The position numbers and the translations under genes were made by a program. The notes below the pieces were generated by a model. It was given only the letters and a program-made list of their open reading frames with translations, was not told the origin of the DNA and searched no databases. Below are positions 56,986 to 64,000 of a DNA stretch of 64,000 bases, piece after piece. Numbering within the stretch: position 1 is the stretch's first letter; every line of letters starts with the position of its first letter. Origin of the DNA: Alisma plantago-aquatica (taxonomy: Eukaryota > Streptophyta > Magnoliopsida > Alismatales > Alismataceae); assembly GCA_963693085.1 (NCBI GenBank), contig OY856409.1:1335831915-1335895914 (forward strand), in the 5' to 3' direction.

Positions 56986-59976
56986 GGATGCTCCTATTGT
57001 GAATGAATTTCTCCATGTGTTTACTAATGAGTACATTGTGTAACTCTAGAATAGGAAATACAATTTGAAATTCAAATTTTTATAGAGTTTCAACATGTTG
57101 CACAAGCACCTCAGAGAATGGCACTAGTTGAACTCAAGTGTTGAAAACTTGATTGAGGAATTCCTACAAAAGGGTTTTATGCAACATAAGCATCACCTTG
57201 GGGAGTTCTAATTATTTTAGGTGAGAAAGAATTGTACCATGGGGGCATGCATTGATTAAATCCAATCGAACAAATCATAATCAAGAACAAATATCCATTT
57301 TTAAGAATAGATGATTTCTTTAAAGACCTTTGAGGATAAAAAATGTTGTCTAATATTGAATTCAAGTTGGAGTACCATCATCTAAGGATCAAGATGGAGG
57401 GTGTGCCAAATCATCTTTTAGGACTAGGTACAACCACTATGAGCTATTTGGTTATGTTGTTTGAACTAACAAATGCTTCACCTAATTTTATAGATATTTT
57501 GAATAGGGTGTCTATATAGTTTCTAGATTATTTTATTTATGTCTTTATTAATAATACTTGATAGATTCTGGTGAAGTAGATCAACATGAGATGCATTTGT
57601 GTTCATATCTACAACTTATTTTTCAATATCAATTATATGCAAGATCCTAGAAGTGTGATTTATGGTTTTCACATGCGGAGTTCTTAGTCACATGTAATTT
57701 TTGGTGAAGGAATATGTGTAGATCCAAAATATTTTGGATGGCAGATTCTATACTCCAGAGAGAGCAATTTTAATGTTCCTAATAAAGTTAGAATTTTCCA
57801 TGTTTGTTTGAGTATTACAATAGAATTATTAATAATTTTACATTATCACAATTCCACTTTATATGTTAACTAAGAAAAATACAAAGCTCACTTGTTCTAT
57901 ATCTTGTGATAAAAGCTTCTTAATTCTAAAGAAGAATCTAAACTCGACACCTATTCTACCCTCTATAGAATAAAGCAAGAAACATTTTCTATGATGCATC
58001 CAAGAGAGACCATGGATGCATGCTTATGCATGATAAAAAGGATTTTTCCTACGCTTCCAAATAGTAAAAATAGCATGAAGATAATGGCCTTGTTCATGAT
58101 CTTGAGTTTCCAACAATAGTGCTTGCTCTAAAGACATGACAACATTATCTTTGAGGTGAGTTGTGTCATATTTTCACTTATAAAAAATGTAAGATATATA
58201 TTGACACATAAAGAGGTTAATATGAGGCATGGGTAGTAGTAAGATATTAATATAAGTTGTGAATACACTATTGATTATCATCCATGTAAAGAGAATCTAG
58301 TGGTTTATGACCTAAGAAAGAATCCTCACCATCTACATATGAAAAGTATCCCCTTGTATGTGAGGAGAGACATGTTGATCAAGCTTAGGGAGATTAATAT
58401 TGAGTTGTATGTATTTCCACATGACAGTATGATCACACATACACAAGTGAAACATACACCTTACAATTAGATCAAAGGGTTATAATAGGAGGATGACCAA
58501 ATTACTCTGATTATAGCATATATGGGTCAAGACAAACGTTGAGAGTTCATCTTTTCAATGAAGGTGTGTTGTATATGAAGAACAAACTATGTGTTTCTGA
58601 TACTGAAGATTTGAGACAACAAATCTTAGAAGAATCCCATTCTTCCATGTATTTTATGCATTAAGGAAATTCTAACAAATAGAGAGATCCCAAAATATGT
58701 ATGGGTGACCATGTCTTAATAAGGATGTATTTGAACCTGTTGTAAGATGTGGGATTTTCTAATAAGTCAATGATAAACATCCTAATACAACTTGTATACT
58801 TCATCCACTTCCTATACCATAGTGGAAAAAATCACATTACTATGTATTTTTTCAAAGGTTTACCTAGAACAACACATGCATTTGATGCTATATGGGTAGT
58901 TTTGGACATGTTAGCCAAATCTTGCCATTTCCCTTATACTACTAATACATGTGATGCATCTAAGATGGTGTGCATATAAATCGATGAGGTATTACAATTA
59001 CATGGTATTTATGCTAGCATTGTTTTAGATAAGTATTCAAAGTTCAAATCTAGATTTTGGAATCATGTGCAAGATGTAATGACGTGATTGATAATCAATA
59101 ATGTATTTTACCCATAGATATATGGTGAATTAGAAAGGACCATCTACATGATTGAGGATATCTTCATCCTTTATATTTTAGTTTAGGAGTAGTTGGGATG
59201 ATATATTATGTCATAGAGTTTCTTATAATAACATTTGTCACTCCACTATTAGCATAGACCCTTATGGATTTGTATATGGTAGGAGTGTATATCTCTCATT
59301 TTTTGGGCATGAAATGGGAGAGAAGAAAATTATCATTCCCACTATCACACAAGAAACCCCTGAGAATATCAAAGTGATACATAAGCGACTTAAGGTTCTT
59401 TCCCAAGATAGGATGAATATTTATATTGATAAGAAACATAGAATGCTAGAGTGCAATGTGGGCAATGGGGTTTGTGTGAAGGTATCACATTTAAAGGGTG
59501 TTTTGAGGTTTGGTAAGCACGTAAATCTTATACGAAGGTACCTGGGACCACATCCCATTCTTGAGAGGACTAGTTTAGTTTCTTGCATATTAGAGTTGCT
59601 TCATGTGTTATCCAGCATGCATGATATATCCCATGTTTCAATGCTTTATAAATTCAAGCCAAGTACAAAGAAAGGTCATGATCAAGAAATTATATAACTG
59701 CAATACAATTGTCCTATATTGTGAGACAACTCAAATACTATATAGAAGGAGTTAAAAACCTAGAAAGAAAGATACCCCTTCAGTGAAGGTTTTATAGAGA
59801 AATTAAGGGGTAGAAGAAGCTACTTGGAATGTACAGTCCAAAACTACTTCTTTCTCTTCTAAAATTTTGAATTTTTTTTATATGGAAGTGTGTTTGTTTT
59901 AAGACCTCTTCTGAAGTTTTATAGTTTTTTATATGGAAATGTGTTTGTTATCAAACCTCTTCATCTTAGGAGGAAA
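56986..59976 (+). pseudogene. gypsy-4 pol: RT, RNase H, integrase
   Basis: Plus strand. The protease-RT linker is near 57007 (EFLHVFTNE). RT 57115-57560 has IIIKNKYPFLRIDDFF, MLSNIEFKLEYHHLRI and MLFELTNAS; its active site is FINN, both Asp lost. RNase H has DASKRDHGCMLM near 58000. The integrase HHCC region is near 58560-58670 (LCVSDTEDLRQQILEESH). In the core 58749-59160, NHITMYFFKGLPRTTHAFD has Tyr in place of the first Asp, followed by AIWVVLDMLAKSCHF and, after a stop, RTIYMIED. The C-terminal frame 59314-59697 is open for 127 codons (KRLKVLSQDRMN, VSHLKGVLRFGKH, HDISHVSMLYKFKPS). A purine tract TTAGGAGGAAA precedes the LTR. Gag and protease are absent. Confidence 0.8.
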
Positions 59977-62397
59977 TGTAAAATAAAAAAATCTAAGTTC
60001 AATGTATTAGCATGATTCAACTTTATATGCTTTCTTTCAACTTAAATTTCATCCATATATGCTTTGACATGTATAGACAATCCTAGAGAAAAACCATAGA
60101 TTTTTGTTCATAGTACATAAGTAAACACTAATTAGTGTTCTAGGGTTCATAATTAAGAAACTTAACAAGAATGAAGAATTTGAATTTGATTAGAATGAAC
60201 AAATCACACTTTTAAATTGAGAAGTAAACTTGTTAAGTATCCAGTATTCTAACTTCACTAGATACATACAAGAGTGGTAATATACCCTTTATAATGTTTT
60301 AACACATTTTACTATGTTAGATTTGGGGTTGAACAAAAATTTTATGCATTTTTGTGCAAGATTAGGAATCCTAATGCAAGATATGAATGAGAAATTGACC
60401 GACTTAGTACAAGGTCAGATTGATCTTGAATAGTGATGGCTTTGAAACCAATTTGTAAAAAAAATCTATTTTTCTTCCTTTGCAGCAAGAAGTCGGTCTA
60501 CTTGTAGAAAGTGGGATCAACCTTATGACCCAACTTGAGCCCAATTTAACTAATATTGTCAATCAACATAGAAGAAGTCAAACATGATACATTAGACTAA
60601 CGCATGAGGTAGTCTATTGAATTCAATGTCAATGAATAGCAACCTATTGATCTGATGCATTTGTAATCTTTTGTTAATCACATGATCAATTTATTTTCTA
60701 TCAAGTTGTGAGATCATTAGTACACATTCAAAAATCTAGGAACCATAGCTTCCCCACGGTTGAAGCCTTTTGGGCTATTAGGAGATTGTCACCCTAGAAG
60801 ATGAAAAAAATACCTACTCTTTAATTTTCAGTTAAATAGAGGTTAGTGATTGTGTTAGACTTTGATTGTTGTTGATGTAGCTACAAATTGCAATACTCAT
60901 CACCTAATATTTCTTATTTATTCTTCTCTTCCCCCATTTTACTCTAAGGTTTGGTAAAAGAGCAAAATGGATTCATGTTCTTGACGTCGAGGCCATGTTC
61001 TTGGGATAACTCATTCCATTAGAGATCAAAGTGAATGTCAAGGACTGGATTAGCCTGAATCCTAAACAACCTATATTGAACATACAACACAAGTAATAAT
61101 TAAATAAAACTTACTTTTCATTAAAGGAATGAAACTTACAAGGTTCACAACAAGGATCGAAGGCAAACTTGAAAGAGAGATACATGAGAAAATTAAACTT
61201 ATGAACTAATATATAGCCTTTTTACAATAAGATACTTCCTTCTTGAAGTTAGTTTGGTAGGACTTGTTCATATCAAAGTATCATGATTAACGTGTAAGAA
61301 AGATCTTGGTAATCCTTCAAAAGATATCATTCCTTAACCTAATAGGAAAATCAATACATGACTAATGCAAATGCATTTGTACATTGTCGATAAAACATGT
61401 ATAATTGCATAATAACATAAGAACTTGGAAATAATATAATAAAATACAGGAACAACATTAAACACTTTGTTCTTTATGAAACCACAGTGTATTTTATCAC
61501 ATGTTTGCATTATATATATTATTATCATTAATTTCTCTAGAACCAAGGTTGAATGATATTTGAGGTATTTGACCCTCACTACACCCATGTGTGATCTTTG
61601 TACGTCACATGTGAGATCCTCTCTACACCCACACTGAGGATCCTTTTATGTGTTAGTGTGCACTAGGACCTTTTTATTCTTGTAAGTAAGGTCCTTTTTT
61701 CACTCATGCATCAAATGCTTTATACATCCATAGGGTGAGGATCTTGTTGCTTGTCGAGATTCATTATCAAGGTATAATGGATCCACTATTTTATGTTCAA
61801 GGTTCTTTTGAAACATAATATATATGGAAAAACAAAAGAACATATCATAAGAGGTCACCTAGTTGAAGCAATATATTATATGCCAAGAGAAAAGACATAC
61901 ATTTATAATGATCCAACCATTACCATACATAGGTGGATAAGAGGATAAAATACACCTTCGAGGTGCAGACTATATATCTTGGAACATCAAATAAAGATAA
62001 AGATAAAAGTTCTGGCATGTAAATATGTACACATGCATCAATATATAAGATATCAACATTAAGAGTCATGAGGACCAAAATTAGGGCTTTCAATTCTATA
62101 TCAACTCTAGGTGTGGTAGAATATCCATCATCGACATTATCGATTTTTAGCATTCAATGTCAAATCTTTATCAATGTCATTTATCAAGATCAAATGATGG
62201 ATCCAATCCTAGGTAACATTATAAGTAACCCTAAATCATCATCAATAAGTAAACTTTAACACTCAAGGGGTTTCAAGATTTACGATATGGTTTTGGGTCC
62301 CAAATAATATATTCAAGGGTGTAAATAAGATGTAAATCAGATGATTTGATTAAACTTAATGTACTCAACCCAAAGTTCACATTATTGTTACATTTCA
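59977..62397 (+). repeat. gypsy-4 LTR (probable)
   Basis: Begins TGTAAAATAAAAAAATC after the purine tract TTAGGAGGAAA and ends ..TTACATTTCA, with a PBS-like site 4 bases further on. From 61575 to 61760 a degenerate (CTACACCCA..TGAGGATCC / AGGACC) unit recurs. No second copy is in the window, so limits rest on the flanking signals. Confidence 0.5.
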
Positions 62398-62401
62398 TGT
62401 C

Positions 62402-62414
62402 AAGTATCAGAGCC
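62402..62414 (+). promoter_or_regulatory. PBS-like site after gypsy-4 LTR
   Basis: AAGTATCAGAGCC matches TGGTATCAGAGCC at 11 of 13 positions. Confidence 0.5.
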
Positions 62415-64000
62415 CAAAATATAGGGTTACCATGTTCATTAGAGTCACCAATTTAGGGTAAGATAAAATAATATTGCAAAGGATTCAAATATATTCAATT
62501 TAGAGATCAAAACAATGGTGTGTTATATATGAATTGAACATGGGTGAGATTTGGACTTTGTTAACCTTTTTATTGCATATTCGGATTATTCTTATCAACT
62601 TTGACAACTTGTATGCTATTTTGGACATAAAAATGGTCTATTATAATTTGTGAAAGATCTAATCTATTAAATCAAACTATTGGTAAATATGAGGTATAAT
62701 ACCTTTCTTGTGGAAAAAGATGGTTGCTAGATCTAGGTCAATAGTTGGTCATAGGAGGATGGTGTGGTCATGAATATTTGCCTCCACCCAAATCCATGGT
62801 TGAGCTCAGTCAAGATCTTAGTCATCAGATGGAGGATGGATGGCATAAATATACCAGTCCACTCAAGAAAGTGTGTGGGGGTGGAAGAGACAAGGAATAT
62901 GGGATAATCTAATCAAGGGTCGATTGACACATTGATTGGACCAATTCTCCCCAAAATAATGACCAAGTGTGAAGAGGTAGGGAATCATGAAGAATCTCTT
63001 CACCAGATTAGGGGATTCTTAAAGGATTAATCCACTACAGTTCTCATAAGAAGGATGACAAAGATCAGGGGGACAAACAAAGTGGAAAGTGGGGTTATAG
63101 GGTGTGGGGAGAGTTCTAGGTTTTTCAAGGGATAGGTTTTTCTTGATGAGAAGAGGAAAATCAACAAGAGGGAAGCATTCTGAAGGAGGCATCAATTCAT
63201 TTTAGATAGCTACAGAAATGAGTTAGGAAGTTGAGATGAAATGAACAAAAAGGAAAGTAGGGGAAAATAGGGTGTCACGAGGGTGGGTCAAGAATAGATC
63301 AAGTAGAGATATTATTTCACCCCTCCTTGTATCATACTCAAGGTAGGAGATGATCTGGGCATTGTTGGATCATCATCCAATATGTGTTGGGTTGGAGAAT
63401 AGGTTGAAACTCTAGAGCAGATTGGGTGTAAGGGACCACCTATTCTACGAGAAAAGCAGCTGTTCCAGAGGGTTTAGGCCAAGGAAAAGGGGGAAGGCAT
63501 TTTCAAGTCAAATACTTCATAAAATTCTAGAAAAACATAGAAATTTCCATATGGCATGAAATTTGGGTCAAGGCTTTTTTATGGGTTGGGTACTTATAGA
63601 AAAAGTTTAAAGGCAGAACGATCAAGGTAGATCAAAAAATTAATAAAGGGGATGAAGACATAATGTTAGGGTTTCACATAAATAGATATATATAACTAAT
63701 TCAAGTCATGATTTTTTTTCTCAATATAGAGTGTCTCATAAGATCCTTGAGCATGGGAAAATATTATTAAAGCAAGATGTTTGAGGGAAAAATTTTAATA
63801 TGTTCAATTAGCACAAAAGTGCATTTCATTATTGTGAATCTCTCTAATATGTTTGATCTATTGTATGAAGTAGTAGGTGATTTTACAATTCAATTTCTTA
63901 GTCATTTTAATTGATTAGTAAAATAATCAATATTTCTTCAATTACCTCTTTATGAATATCATTTTTGAAAGTACTATCTTATACATGTTCATACAAACAA
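62415..64000. other. Unassigned DNA, possibly element leader or older LTR
   Basis: No coding trace, RNA gene or repeat partner within the window was recognised. 62750-63480 is relatively purine-rich on the plus strand (GGAGGATGG, GAAGAGG words), as in leaders and LTRs of large gypsy elements. Confidence 0.3.

Overview
This window looks like a piece of repeat-saturated nuclear DNA from a vascular plant, probably a large-genome flowering plant. Four things point that way: Ty3/gypsy (chromovirus type) and Ty1/copia retroelements with tRNA-iMet primer binding sites, a CACTA transposon end, a Tourist/PIF-like MITE, and a Cassandra TRIM element with 5S rRNA sequence in its LTRs. Cassandra is known only from vascular plants. 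I found no host protein gene, tRNA or rRNA gene. The coding traces I could place are broken gag/pol genes; most other open frames are short and spurious. The species cannot be named from the sequence.

Layout, left to right. 1-5139: LTRs and non-coding internal DNA of a long-LTR, non-coding (LARD-like) family on the minus strand. 5140-14234: a complete minus-strand Ty1/copia element with a 5-bp target duplication (TAGGC), inserted in one of those LTRs. 14235-15249: rest of that LTR. 15251-17168: LINE-like retroposon with a 14-bp target duplication and a MITE at its 5' border. 17183-20074: unassigned LTR-like DNA. 20075-21489: another LARD-family LTR fragment. 21495-23648: 3' part of a second copia element. 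23650-23842: CACTA end. 23843-25179: plus-strand gypsy tail and start of its LTR. 25180-26672: SIRE-like copia LTR and PBS. 26705-30729: third copia element (LTR, leader, gag, protease), cut off. 30730-43900: minus-strand Del/Tekay-like gypsy element with ~3.85-kb LTRs; its right LTR holds a complete Cassandra element (42208-43042). 43901-49668: plus-strand LARD-family element. 49669-56721: minus-strand gypsy element with a 3.07-kb LTR and an inserted LTR-tip palindrome. 56722-62414: plus-strand gypsy pol remnant, LTR and PBS-like site. 62415-64000: unassigned.

How the parts relate: this is a nested stack of dead elements. By eye, LTR divergence is about 6% in the first 350 bases for the 5-14 kb copia element, about 10% in a 255-base sample for the Tekay-like element, and 29/291 (10%) over the full Cassandra LTRs. 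Every reverse transcriptase catalytic motif I could read is altered (FIDN, YVDE, FINN).

The most notable observations are the intact Cassandra element; the AACCGATCGGTT-type palindrome arrays of the copia element, phased at about 21 bp upstream of the LTR TATA box and repeated in the leader; the 250-bp LTR-tip palindrome; and several LTRs that sit between a PPT on one side and a PBS on the other.
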